From: Algoriphagus sp. PAP.12
GTDB lineage: Bacteria > Bacteroidota > Bacteroidia > Cytophagales > Cyclobacteriaceae
DNA: 64,000 nt
Reading direction: 5' to 3'
NCBI RefSeq assembly: GCF_026652115.1
Contig: NZ_JAPPSQ010000007.1
Span: forward strand, 171,525-235,524
Translations under genes and position numbers: made by a program
The notes under the pieces: generated by a model
What the model was told of the DNA's origin: nothing
The model's input: the letters and a program-made list of their open reading frames with translations, nothing else
Databases searched by the model: none
Shown here: in pieces, positions 1 to 7,537 of the stretch
How the letters are laid out: each line of letters opens with the position of its first letter
How positions within the stretch are numbered: position 1 is the first letter of the stretch

Positions 1-1053
1 AACTTTGCATTTGCTTCAAAATCAGGAGATGTAGCAATGAGAGTCCAAGGGAAATTTGCTTTGAAATGGCCAGAACAGGGTAAATTTTTTATGGATGGAG
101 CGGATCCAAGAATGGAATGGCAGCAGTATATTCCCAATGATCAGAATCCGAGTACCCTGAATCCGGAACGAGGCTTTGTTTCTTCTGCCAATCAACATCC
201 GGTAGCTCAATCCTATCCTTATTATGTTTTTGACAATAGTTATGAACATTATCGAAATAGAAGATTAAATAATAGGTTAAGGGAAATGAATAATATCACG
301 GTAGAAGATATGAAAGCCCTTCAGTTTGATGATTATTATCTGCATGCGGCAGAAGCATTACCTGTTATGGTTAGCTTGCTTGGAGAGCCATCTGGTTTGA
401 GTGAAAAAGCTTCCCAGTTTTTGAAAGAGGTCAAAGGATGGGATTTGTATGCTGATCCTAATCAAAAAGGGCCAACCATTTTTTATCTGTGGTGGAATGA
501 AACCTATAATCAAATTTGGTCTGATTTAAGTAATTTGAATGTGTCGGTGGTAAGACCTAATAACTATCAAACTACCCTTTTGATGAAAACCGAGCCAGAA
601 AGTACAGTTTTTGACTTGAAAAATACACCTACTAAGGAGGTCGCGAAAGATCATGTGAAAAAGGGCTTTGAATTGATGGTGTCTAAATTGGAGAGTTGGG
701 TGAATGAAGAGGGTGATTATTCCTGGGCAAATTATAAGAAAACCACAATTCAGCATTTGGTACCGCAGTTTACAGCATTTTCTGTTGTGAATGTGTATAC
801 TGGAGGGGGTAGAGGGATGTTAAATGCTACCAGTGAAAGACATGGCGCTAGCTGGAGAATGGTTGTTGAGCTAGGAGATGAAATCAAAGCTTTTGGAATA
901 TACCCCGGAGGTCAATCAGGAAATCCGGGAAGTAAGTTTTACTCCAATTTTATTCCAAAATGGGCCAATGGAGAATATTTGGATTTTGGTTTGAGAAATG
1001 AAAATCAAGAATCGACTTTGTTATTTGAAACTACTTTTACCCCAGTAAAATGA
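1..1053 (+). CDS. Penicillin acylase-family protein, C-terminal part (5' end outside window)
   Basis: The frame is open from the first base, so the internal ATG at 37 is not the true start; about 350 C-terminal residues are visible. They fit the beta-chain end of penicillin-amidase-family N-terminal-nucleophile hydrolases, enzymes that hydrolyse amide bonds of N-acyl compounds such as beta-lactams or acyl-homoserine lactones. Seen in sequence: the segment PERGFVSSANQHP, the YRNRRLNNRL stretch followed by ITVEDMKALQFDDYYLHAAEALP, and the tail GIYPGGQSGNPGSKFY, all characteristic of the family. The nucleophile serine and signal peptide would lie upstream of the window. The stop overlaps the start of the next gene by four bases (ATGA), suggesting cotranscription. 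It is probably not part of the polysaccharide region. The substrate cannot be decided. Confidence 0.8.
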   Translation, partial: NFAFASKSGDVAMRVQGKFALKWPEQGKFFMDGADPRMEWQQYIPNDQNPSTLNPERGFVSSANQHPVAQSYPYYVFDNSYEHYRNRRLNNRLREMNNITVEDMKALQFDDYYLHAAEALPVMVSLLGEPSGLSEKASQFLKEVKGWDLYADPNQKGPTIFYLWWNETYNQIWSDLSNLNVSVVRPNNYQTTLLMKTEPESTVFDLKNTPTKEVAKDHVKKGFELMVSKLESWVNEEGDYSWANYKKTTIQHLVPQFTAFSVVNVYTGGGRGMLNATSERHGASWRMVVELGDEIKAFGIYPGGQSGNPGSKFYSNFIPKWANGEYLDFGLRNENQESTLLFETTFTPVK

Positions 1054-1421
1054 AATTCTTTGGATATTTAGTTGTCACAATTTTGGTGGTTGTATTTGTG
1101 AACCCTTTCATACCATATTGGGGAATTATGGTACTACTTTTTCTTTTTGCCTTAATTTTAAAGCCAGGGAACTCAGCGGCATTTTGGGGAGGAGGATTTG
1201 GGCTGGCTCTTTCTTGGATCGGTTTAAGTCTTTTTTTGACAATTGATTCAGGAAGTGATCTTCCAAATAAGATGGCCCAAATTTTAGGTGCTCCCTCCGG
1301 AACTGTATTGGTGGCTGTCACAGGAGTGATTGGTTTTCTTTTGGGGGCACTTTCTTCGCTCAGTGGCAATCTATTTAGAAATCTAGTAAAAAGAAGACCG
1401 ACTGATATTTACCGTGGGTAG
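1050..1421 (+). CDS. Small integral membrane protein of unknown function
   Basis: A 123-residue protein with about four hydrophobic segments, at roughly residues 3-20, 24-40, 44-67 and 83-103, and a basic C-terminus (NLVKRRPTDIYRG) that should lie in the cytoplasm. No signal peptide or catalytic motif is visible. The start codon overlaps the stop of the acylase gene (ATGA), implying translational coupling, so it may work with or simply be carried by that gene. I do not recognise the family. About 110 bases separate it from the regulator gene, and the two are probably in different transcription units because a promoter lies in between. Confidence 0.7.
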   Translation: MKFFGYLVVTILVVVFVNPFIPYWGIMVLLFLFALILKPGNSAAFWGGGFGLALSWIGLSLFLTIDSGSDLPNKMAQILGAPSGTVLVAVTGVIGFLLGALSSLSGNLFRNLVKRRPTDIYRG

Positions 1422-1492
1422 GCTTTAAATTCAATTTTTAAGCCTAATTATCCTTAATTTCTAGGACTATTATTTTTTCCAGTTCTATCTAA

Positions 1493-1511
1493 TGAGTACC
1501 TTTGTTACTCA
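1493..1511 (+). promoter_or_regulatory. Promoter with inverted-repeat operator upstream of the regulator gene
   Basis: TGAGTA (1493-1498) and TACTCA (1506-1511) form a perfect inverted repeat with a 7-base spacer. The Bacteroidota -7 consensus TAnnTTTG is matched exactly by TACCTTTG at 1497-1504, starting in the left arm and running through the spacer. The -33 element is weak (TTC at 1477-1479, 17 bases upstream). Transcription would start near 1510, giving a leader of about 20 bases before the ATG at 1530. The same arrangement recurs at 24913-24931, so a protein bound here would block RNA polymerase at both promoters. Operator function is inference. Confidence 0.6.
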
Positions 1512-1529
1512 CTTATTCAGTGTTTTTTA

Positions 1530-2048
1530 ATGTTAGAATCGTTAATCACCTCTAAGACTCGATTGAGGCTTCTTGTGAAGTTTTTTGTCAATGACAGAAA
1601 TCAAAGTCATTTGAGGGGACTGGCAGATGAATTTGGTGAATCCACCAATGCTATTCGAAAGGAGCTGAATAATTTGACACAGGCAGGGATATTGCTGAAA
1701 CATTCAGAGAAGAATAAAATTTCCTATCAGGCCAACACCCAACACCCTTTCTATATAAACATTAGAGATATTATTCGAAAATATTTAGGTCTAGACATGT
1801 TGCTAGAACAGATTTTGGAACGTATGGGTGAAGTTGGTCAAGTTGTACTGGTAGGAGATATTTCGAAAGGAATTGATTCTGGTAAAATTGATGTGGTCGT
1901 GACAGGTGAAAACTTGAACAAGGATTATATCAATTCACTGACAAAAAGAATAGAGGAGATGATTGAAAGAAAGGTTGTTTTTATGCTTAAAAATGACCGG
2001 TATGAAAGCAATGGTCTCGTGCTATTTGATACAAAAATAGGAGCTTAA
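1530..2048 (+). CDS. Winged-helix (ArsR-like) regulator with a nucleotidyltransferase-like C-terminal domain
   Basis: A 172-residue cytoplasmic protein. Residues about 8-75 form a winged helix-turn-helix: LRGLADEFGESTNAIRKELNNLTQAGIL is a typical recognition region, followed by a wing (EKNKISYQANTQHPFY). Residues about 90-172 resemble the small antitoxin/nucleotidyltransferase fold (VVLVGDISKGIDSGKIDVVV), but the usual Ser-Asp-x-Asp is replaced by Gly-Lys-Ile-Asp, so catalysis is doubtful and a sensing role likelier. It sits directly behind an inverted-repeat promoter that recurs at 24913, so autoregulation plus control of the unit starting at 25106 is a reasonable inference. It is the first gene of a unit that continues into the exporter gene at 2123. 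Regulators of this architecture are common at Bacteroidota polysaccharide loci; the ligand is unknown. Confidence 0.75.
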   Translation: MLESLITSKTRLRLLVKFFVNDRNQSHLRGLADEFGESTNAIRKELNNLTQAGILLKHSEKNKISYQANTQHPFYINIRDIIRKYLGLDMLLEQILERMGEVGQVVLVGDISKGIDSGKIDVVVTGENLNKDYINSLTKRIEEMIERKVVFMLKNDRYESNGLVLFDTKIGA

Positions 2049-2073
2049 AAAGCTTCAATATATTAATTGCCCT

Positions 2074-2108
2074 CTAAGCACAAATGTGACTGAAAGGGCG
2101 AAGCTGTA
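2074..2108 (+). promoter_or_regulatory. Hairpin plus GCGAAGC element, ops/JUMPstart-like, copy 1
   Basis: It lies in the 74-base gap between the regulator and the exporter gene. A short hairpin (AGCAC, loop AAAT, GTG-A-CT with one bulged A; 2077-2091) is followed after six bases by GCGAAGC (2098-2104). The 21 bases 2088-2108 match 25051-25071 at 20 positions. The second copy keeps the hairpin position although its stem bases differ (CAC/GTG against TCC/GGA), which supports selection on structure. The sequence GGGCGAAGCTGT resembles the enterobacterial ops element (GGCGGTAGCGTG), and GCGAAGC is known to fold as a very stable DNA mini-hairpin. Role in antitermination or pausing is inference. 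Confidence 0.55.
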
Positions 2109-2122
2109 CCCAATTACGAATT

Positions 2123-4798
2123 ATGTGTAAAATGTTCGAAATTGAATTATCATCAAACCAACAGGATTTGAAAAGCACATTGAAAAATAACTTAGCTTTT
2201 GGATTCAAGAGTCTTTTGGGGATTCTTATGGCATTTTTGGTAGCTTTCCAAGTAGAAGCCCAGAGTCTGTCAGACATTCAAAACATCAAAGTTGATAACC
2301 TATCTGATGCTCAAATAGAACAGTTGATCAAAAGAGCGGAAGCTAGTGGGCTTACCACCAATCAGCTAGTTGGAATGGCAAGAGAAAGAGGGATGCCTGC
2401 AACTGAAGCAATGAAGTTAAGTCAAAGGATTTCTCAATTGCAATCAGCTGTTAGTCCAGCGGGAACTGGGATGGAAAACTTAGGTGGAAGAACATTGGTT
2501 GGAGATCAAGGGGTAGATATGTTCGATTCTCTTCGAAGATCTGATCCATATTATGATCTTACTCCAACCCAAAAAAAGATTTTCGGTTACAAACTTTTTC
2601 ATAATAGGAATTTGGATTTTAGTCCTAGTTTAAATCTACCTACTCCTCTTTCCTATGTGATTGGTACAGGAGATCAATTATTGATTGATGTTTATGGGGC
2701 ATCTCAACAATCATTAGATTTGACAGTAACTCCCGAAGGTAGAGTGTTATTGCCAAATATAGGTCCCGTTCAAGTAGGAGGATCTACTATTGAAGCAGCA
2801 AGCTCAAGAATAAAAACTAGTTTAGGAAGAATCTACTCTGGACTTTTGGGGTCCAATCCCAATACCTTTATTCAAATTCGCTTAGGAAATATAAGATCTA
2901 TCAAAGTTTCGATGGTCGGTGAATTAACCAAACCGGGAACTTACACTTTACCTTCCTTTGCCTCAGTTTTTAATGCGCTATATGCTGCCGGAGGTCCTAA
3001 TGAAAACGGAGCTTTTAGAAACATTCAGGTTTACAGGAACTCAAAGCTTGTAGCCACTGTGGATATTTATGAATTTTTATCAAAGGGTGACCAAAACGCC
3101 AATATAATCCTTCAAGATAATGACGTAGTAATAGTACCACCCTTACAGGCCAGAGTGGAAGTGATAGGTCCAGTTAGGCGTGAAGGGTTATTCGAGGTGA
3201 AGCCAGCTGAAACCCTAAATGATCTTTACATTTATACAGGAGGTTTTCAGAGTTTAGCTTACAAGGATAGAGTTACTGTCAGAAGGATTGAAAACAATCA
3301 AAGAAAAGTTTTTGATGTTCCTCAATCTGAATTTGGAACATTCCAGCCGAAAGATGGAGATGAGATTTTGATTGGAGAGGCATTAGAACGATTTACCAAT
3401 CGAGTTCAAATTACAGGTTCGGTATATAGGCCTGGAGAATTTGCGTTAGAATCCGACGGTTTGACAGTGAAGCAACTAGTTGAGAAAGCGGAAGGCGTAA
3501 GACCTGAGGCATTTACTACGCGAGCTACCTTGTATCGTACAAGTGATGATTTGACTTTAGCTGCAGTACCATTAGATCTAAAAGGGATTTTGGATGGGTC
3601 AAGTTCTGACGTTTCCCTCAAGAATGAAGATTTACTTTTTATTCCTAGTAGGTATGACATTCAAGAAGAATATTATGTGAAGGTCTCAGGGGAGGTAAAT
3701 TTCCCTGGGACTTATCCATATGCATCTGAAATGACAGTTGGAGATTTGGTTTTACGTGCAGGAGGCTTTTTGGAATCAGCCAGCAATTCATCCATTGAAA
3801 TAGCAAGAAGAGTGAGGGATGTTAGCTCAGGTAAGATTGCTGATGTAATCAGTCTGTCGATAGATGCTGATATGAGACTCTCAAATGAAGAGGCAAATAC
3901 CCCTTTGAGTCCATTCGACCATATTTTTATTAGAAGGCGTCCAGGATTTGAACAAGAGCAGTTGGTGACGGTCAAAGGTGAGGTGAAATTCCCTGGTAAT
4001 TATGCAATCACATCTGCAAATGAGCGAATATCTGATGTTGTCAAAAGGTCAGGAGGGCTTTCCCAGTTTGCTTATCCAAAAGGAGCAAGTTTGATCAGAC
4101 GGACAATTTATTTTGAAGGGCCTACTGAGGAGGAGATTAGAGAAGAAAGACTAAAAGAACTTCGGGACAATTTAGATCCTATTAAAAATAGGAACACCAA
4201 TGAAGCTGAACAAATTTTATTCGAAAGAATAGAGAGGAAATTAGAACAGATAGAAGAGGTAAAAGCGCAAGAAAAAAGAAATAAATTCCAAGATAAAATA
4301 TTTGAAGTTTCCAATCCTCTGGATAGTCTTTCAATAGATTCGACATTGAACGCTTCAAGGTATAAAGAGGAGGATTTAGTAGGGATTGACTTGGAGTATA
4401 TAATGCAAAATCCAGGGTCAGACGCTGATTTAATTTTGTTTGAAGGAGACGTTTTGCAAATTCCAAAACAATTACAGACTGTAAGGATGGTTGGCGAAGT
4501 ACTATTGCCAACTACCACGAGATTTGAAAAAAATCAGCAACTTAAATACTATATTTCAAAAGCTGGGGGTTTTACCGAAAATGCAAGGAAATCTAAGGCT
4601 TTTGTAATATATGCCAACGGTGATGCAGCCCAGACCAAGAGTTTTTTGGGACTGAAAAATTATCCTAAGTTGGAGCCAGGGGCTGAAATCGTTGTTCCCA
4701 AAAAGCCTAATAGGACTAGAATGAGTGCTGCAGGATGGATAGGCATAGCATCCAGCTTGGCGACTTTGGGAATCCTGGTAGAAAGAATAATAAATTAA
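2123..4798 (+). CDS. Wza-like outer-membrane polysaccharide exporter with six SLBB domains
   Basis: An 891-residue protein. An unusually long N-region precedes a hydrophobic signal segment ending at VEAQ (about residue 47). A polysaccharide-export (PES) domain begins near residue 178 (YVIGTGDQLLIDVYG). Six SLBB beta-grasp repeats follow, starting near residues 263, 344, 428, 518, 612 and 785 (pattern VxGEVxxPGxY...AGG). A charged helical insert (about 680-735) separates repeats five and six, and a C-terminal membrane helix (SAAGWIGIASSLATLGILV) fits the Wza alpha-barrel pore. The protein should form the outer-membrane/periplasmic channel for exported polysaccharide. It is much longer than the lipoprotein Wza at 26496, so the locus has two exporters. 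Start: ATG 2123 is used, but ATG 2132 is equally possible. It is followed by the dehydrogenase gene after 18 bases. Confidence 0.88.
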   Translation: MCKMFEIELSSNQQDLKSTLKNNLAFGFKSLLGILMAFLVAFQVEAQSLSDIQNIKVDNLSDAQIEQLIKRAEASGLTTNQLVGMARERGMPATEAMKLSQRISQLQSAVSPAGTGMENLGGRTLVGDQGVDMFDSLRRSDPYYDLTPTQKKIFGYKLFHNRNLDFSPSLNLPTPLSYVIGTGDQLLIDVYGASQQSLDLTVTPEGRVLLPNIGPVQVGGSTIEAASSRIKTSLGRIYSGLLGSNPNTFIQIRLGNIRSIKVSMVGELTKPGTYTLPSFASVFNALYAAGGPNENGAFRNIQVYRNSKLVATVDIYEFLSKGDQNANIILQDNDVVIVPPLQARVEVIGPVRREGLFEVKPAETLNDLYIYTGGFQSLAYKDRVTVRRIENNQRKVFDVPQSEFGTFQPKDGDEILIGEALERFTNRVQITGSVYRPGEFALESDGLTVKQLVEKAEGVRPEAFTTRATLYRTSDDLTLAAVPLDLKGILDGSSSDVSLKNEDLLFIPSRYDIQEEYYVKVSGEVNFPGTYPYASEMTVGDLVLRAGGFLESASNSSIEIARRVRDVSSGKIADVISLSIDADMRLSNEEANTPLSPFDHIFIRRRPGFEQEQLVTVKGEVKFPGNYAITSANERISDVVKRSGGLSQFAYPKGASLIRRTIYFEGPTEEEIREERLKELRDNLDPIKNRNTNEAEQILFERIERKLEQIEEVKAQEKRNKFQDKIFEVSNPLDSLSIDSTLNASRYKEEDLVGIDLEYIMQNPGSDADLILFEGDVLQIPKQLQTVRMVGEVLLPTTTRFEKNQQLKYYISKAGGFTENARKSKAFVIYANGDAAQTKSFLGLKNYPKLEPGAEIVVPKKPNRTRMSAAGWIGIASSLATLGILVERIIN

Positions 4799-4816
4799 CT
4801 ATTCACTAATTACTAT

Positions 4817-6136
4817 ATGAAAATTGCAGTTGTAGGTACTGGTTATGTAGGGCTTGTATCAGGCGCTTGTTTTGCTGACGTAGGAATTGAAGTTACCTGC
4901 GTAGATATCGATCAAAAAAAGATTGAAAAGCTTAAAAATGGCATCATGCCTATTTATGAGCCCGGTTTGGAAGAAATTGTAACTCGTAATTATAAAAGCG
5001 GAAGATTACATTTCAGTACGGATCTGGGTGAAGCAATCCAGGGGGCTGAAGTAGCTTTTATCGCAGTAGGAACACCTCCAGGCGAAGATGGTTCTGCTGA
5101 TTTGAAATATGTACTAGCTGTTGCTGATGAAATCGGTCGAAAAATGACAGATTACATCGTAGTGGCCACTAAAAGTACTGTACCTGTGACCACAGGTGAA
5201 AAAGTTAGATCTGCTATTAAATCTGCTTTGGATAAAAGAGGTTCTGATTTGCCTTTTGCAGTCGCATCAAATCCAGAGTTTTTGAAAGAAGGTGCTGCTG
5301 TAGAAGATTTTTTGAAGCCGGATAGAATTGTAATTGGAGTGGATGATGAAAGAGCTGAAAAAATCATGCAGCGCTTGTATAAGCCATTCCAGTTAAGCGG
5401 GGAGCGCATCATTTACATGGATATCCCATCGGCAGAAATGACTAAGTATGCTGCAAATGCGATGTTAGCAACAAAGATTTCATTCATGAATGATATTGCT
5501 AATCTTTGCGAAAAAGTAGGCGCCAACGCAAACATGGTTAGAAAAGGAATCGGATCTGATCCAAGAATTGGGAATAAGTTCATTTATCCAGGTGTTGGAT
5601 ACGGTGGTTCCTGCTTTCCAAAGGATGTAAAAGCTATTATTCGGACAGGTAGAGAATATGGCCATGAGCTTCGTGTATTACAATCTGTAGAGGATGTCAA
5701 TGAAGATCAAAAGCATGTATTGGCTAACAAAGTAAAATCCCATTTTGGAGAGGATCTTTCAGGGATGACATTTGCGATGTGGGGATTGAGCTTTAAGCCC
5801 AATACAGATGATATGAGAGAAGCTCCTGCCGCTGTAATCATTGATGAATTGAGAGCTGCTGGTGCAACTGTAAAAGCATATGATCCAGTTGCTATGGAAG
5901 AAGCAAAAGAGCATTACATCTTTGATAAGGTGACTTATTGCAAAGATGCTTATGATGCTCTTGTTGATGCAGATGCTTTGTTACTAGTAACAGAGTGGTC
6001 AGAATTTAGAATTCCTAGCTGGGAAGTAGTTTCCAAGTTGTTGAAGAATAAAGTGATTTTTGATGGTAGAAATATCTATGACAAAAATTACCTTGGCACT
6101 CTAGGATACACGCATTACGGTATCGGGTCGAAGTAA
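4817..6136 (+). CDS. ugd: UDP-glucose 6-dehydrogenase
   Basis: The 439-residue enzyme oxidises UDP-glucose twice with NAD to UDP-glucuronate in the cytoplasm. Seen: the N-terminal dinucleotide-binding motif GTGYVG (residues 7-12), the central dimerisation helix region containing YAANAMLATKISFMNDIANLCE, and the catalytic cysteine C266 in GYGGSCFPKD, followed by the UDP-binding C-terminal domain with GLSFKPNTDDMREAPA. Length matches the single-domain bacterial family. It lies 18 bases behind the SLBB exporter and ends 14 bases before a terminator, so it closes the first transcription unit. UDP-glucuronate would feed polysaccharide uronic acids; the AsnB-like proteins at 45283 and 58807 could amidate such residues (inference). 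Confidence 0.92.
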   Translation: MKIAVVGTGYVGLVSGACFADVGIEVTCVDIDQKKIEKLKNGIMPIYEPGLEEIVTRNYKSGRLHFSTDLGEAIQGAEVAFIAVGTPPGEDGSADLKYVLAVADEIGRKMTDYIVVATKSTVPVTTGEKVRSAIKSALDKRGSDLPFAVASNPEFLKEGAAVEDFLKPDRIVIGVDDERAEKIMQRLYKPFQLSGERIIYMDIPSAEMTKYAANAMLATKISFMNDIANLCEKVGANANMVRKGIGSDPRIGNKFIYPGVGYGGSCFPKDVKAIIRTGREYGHELRVLQSVEDVNEDQKHVLANKVKSHFGEDLSGMTFAMWGLSFKPNTDDMREAPAAVIIDELRAAGATVKAYDPVAMEEAKEHYIFDKVTYCKDAYDALVDADALLLVTEWSEFRIPSWEVVSKLLKNKVIFDGRNIYDKNYLGTLGYTHYGIGSK

Positions 6137-6150
6137 TTATAAAATATGAG

Positions 6151-6183
6151 CCCCCTGATTTTTAGTTAGGGGGTTTATTTTGT
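6151..6183 (+). terminator. Rho-independent terminator after ugd
   Basis: CCCCCT (6151-6156) pairs with AGGGGG (6168-6173) across an 11-base loop and is followed by the T-rich run TTTATTTTG. It lies 14 bases after the ugd stop, so the nonulosonate genes from 6335 probably need their own promoter. The remaining gap 6184-6334 is AT-rich; I found only a one-mismatch -7 element (TAAATTTT, 6246-6253) there. Confidence 0.85.
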
Positions 6184-6334
6184 TTTAAGATTTAATTCTT
6201 TCTCAATTTTTTAAAGAAATGATTTCTAAAGTGGTTTGGGAAAAATAAATTTTAGTAAAGAAAATTTTCCAATACCATTTTGAAAAAATCAATTTGATCG
6301 CTAATCAAAATCAAAGAATAATTCCCTTTATTTA

Positions 6335-7537
6335 ATGAATTACTTACACCTTATCGGTCGAAATAAACCTCTGTTTTCAAAAGAAATAAAAACTTTTGAA
6401 TCCGATTTTTCTGATATAATTTCAGGATCTATGTTTTTAGTTCTTGGGGGAGCTGGATCTATTGGTCAGGCTGTAACTAAAGAAATTTTTAAACGAAACC
6501 CAAAGAAACTTCATGTAGTCGATATTAGTGAGAACAATCTAGTGGAGTTAGTGAGAGATGTTAGAAGTTCTTTTGGCTATATCGATGGTGATTTTAAAAC
6601 CTTTGCATTGGATATTGGTTCTAAGCAATATGATGCCTTCTGGAATTCTGATGGTAATTATGATTTCGTACTCAATCTATCCGCTCTGAAACATGTAAGA
6701 AGTGAAAAGGATCCATTCACATTAATGAGGATGGTAGAAGTTAATATTTTAAATACCTTAAAGACCGTTCGACAAGCAAAAGCAAAAGGAATAAATAAAT
6801 ATTTCTGCGTCTCTACCGACAAAGCAGCAAACCCTGTTAATATGATGGGGGCTTCTAAACGTATCATGGAATTATTTTTAATGCGGGAGAGTGATGATAT
6901 TTCTATCTCCATGGCTAGGTTTGCAAATGTTGCGTTTTCAGATGGGTCTCTTTTGCATGGATTCAATCAGAGAATTCAGAAGAAGCAACCAATAGTAGCG
7001 CCCAATGATATTAAGCGGTATTTTGTTACTCCTCAGGAATCTGGCGAACTTTGTCTTATGTCTTGTCTCCTTGGTGAAAACAAGGATATTTTTTTTCCAA
7101 AATTAAGTGAAGAGCTACATTTAATTACTTTTTCGGAGATAGCCGAAAATTACTTAAAGGCATTAGATTATACTCCTTTTATCTGTGATTCTGAAGAGCA
7201 GGCTCGTCAGTTTTTTAATGGAGAAAATCAAATGCCACAAGGTGAATTGAATTATTGGCCGTGTTTTTTTTCACAAAGCGATACCACTGGGGAAAAGGAT
7301 TTTGAAGAGTTCTTTATGGATGGTGAGACCTTGGACTTGGATAGGTTTGAGAATTTGGGAATTGTTAAAAGCAGTTTGTCTTTTGAAGGACAAAAGTTGG
7401 ATGAATTTCTATCCCGAGTTGGAGAATTGATGGAAAAGCAACAATGGACTAAAATTGACCTAGTAGAGATTTTTCATCACATTTTACCGAGCTTTCAACA
7501 CATGGAAACTGGCAAATATTTAGATGCTAAAATGTGA
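6335..7537 (+). CDS. legB: Nucleotide-sugar 4,6-dehydratase, LegB/CapD type
   Basis: A 400-residue extended short-chain dehydrogenase/reductase. It carries the NAD-binding GGAGSIG (residues 38-44) and STDKAANPVNMMGASK (160-175), where Met171 replaces the usual catalytic tyrosine and Lys175 is retained; this Met/Lys form is typical of soluble FlaA1/CapD-like 4,6-dehydratases of UDP- or GDP-GlcNAc. The following genes make a complete legionaminic-acid-type set, so the likely reaction is NDP-GlcNAc to NDP-4-keto-6-deoxy-GlcNAc. The C-terminal extension after residue 270 is longer than in PseB and fits LegB-like proteins. First gene of the unit after the terminator at 6151; its stop overlaps the next start. 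PseB is the main alternative, but the next genes fit Leg better. Confidence 0.78.
   Translation: MNYLHLIGRNKPLFSKEIKTFESDFSDIISGSMFLVLGGAGSIGQAVTKEIFKRNPKKLHVVDISENNLVELVRDVRSSFGYIDGDFKTFALDIGSKQYDAFWNSDGNYDFVLNLSALKHVRSEKDPFTLMRMVEVNILNTLKTVRQAKAKGINKYFCVSTDKAANPVNMMGASKRIMELFLMRESDDISISMARFANVAFSDGSLLHGFNQRIQKKQPIVAPNDIKRYFVTPQESGELCLMSCLLGENKDIFFPKLSEELHLITFSEIAENYLKALDYTPFICDSEEQARQFFNGENQMPQGELNYWPCFFSQSDTTGEKDFEEFFMDGETLDLDRFENLGIVKSSLSFEGQKLDEFLSRVGELMEKQQWTKIDLVEIFHHILPSFQHMETGKYLDAKM

Noticed and set aside
37..37. ATG at 37 as start of the first protein
   Set aside because: The frame stays open back to base 1 and the protein matches only the C-terminal part of penicillin acylase-family proteins, so the gene continues upstream of the window.
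4108..4518. Long minus-strand reading frames opposite the exporter gene and elsewhere
   Set aside because: They are antisense to well-supported genes, have serine/leucine-rich shadow composition and no recognisable domains.
6184..6334. Promoter for the nonulosonate unit (TAAATTTT at 6246-6253)
   Set aside because: One mismatch to the -7 consensus and no good -33 partner in very AT-rich DNA; a promoter is expected here after the terminator, but I cannot place it.
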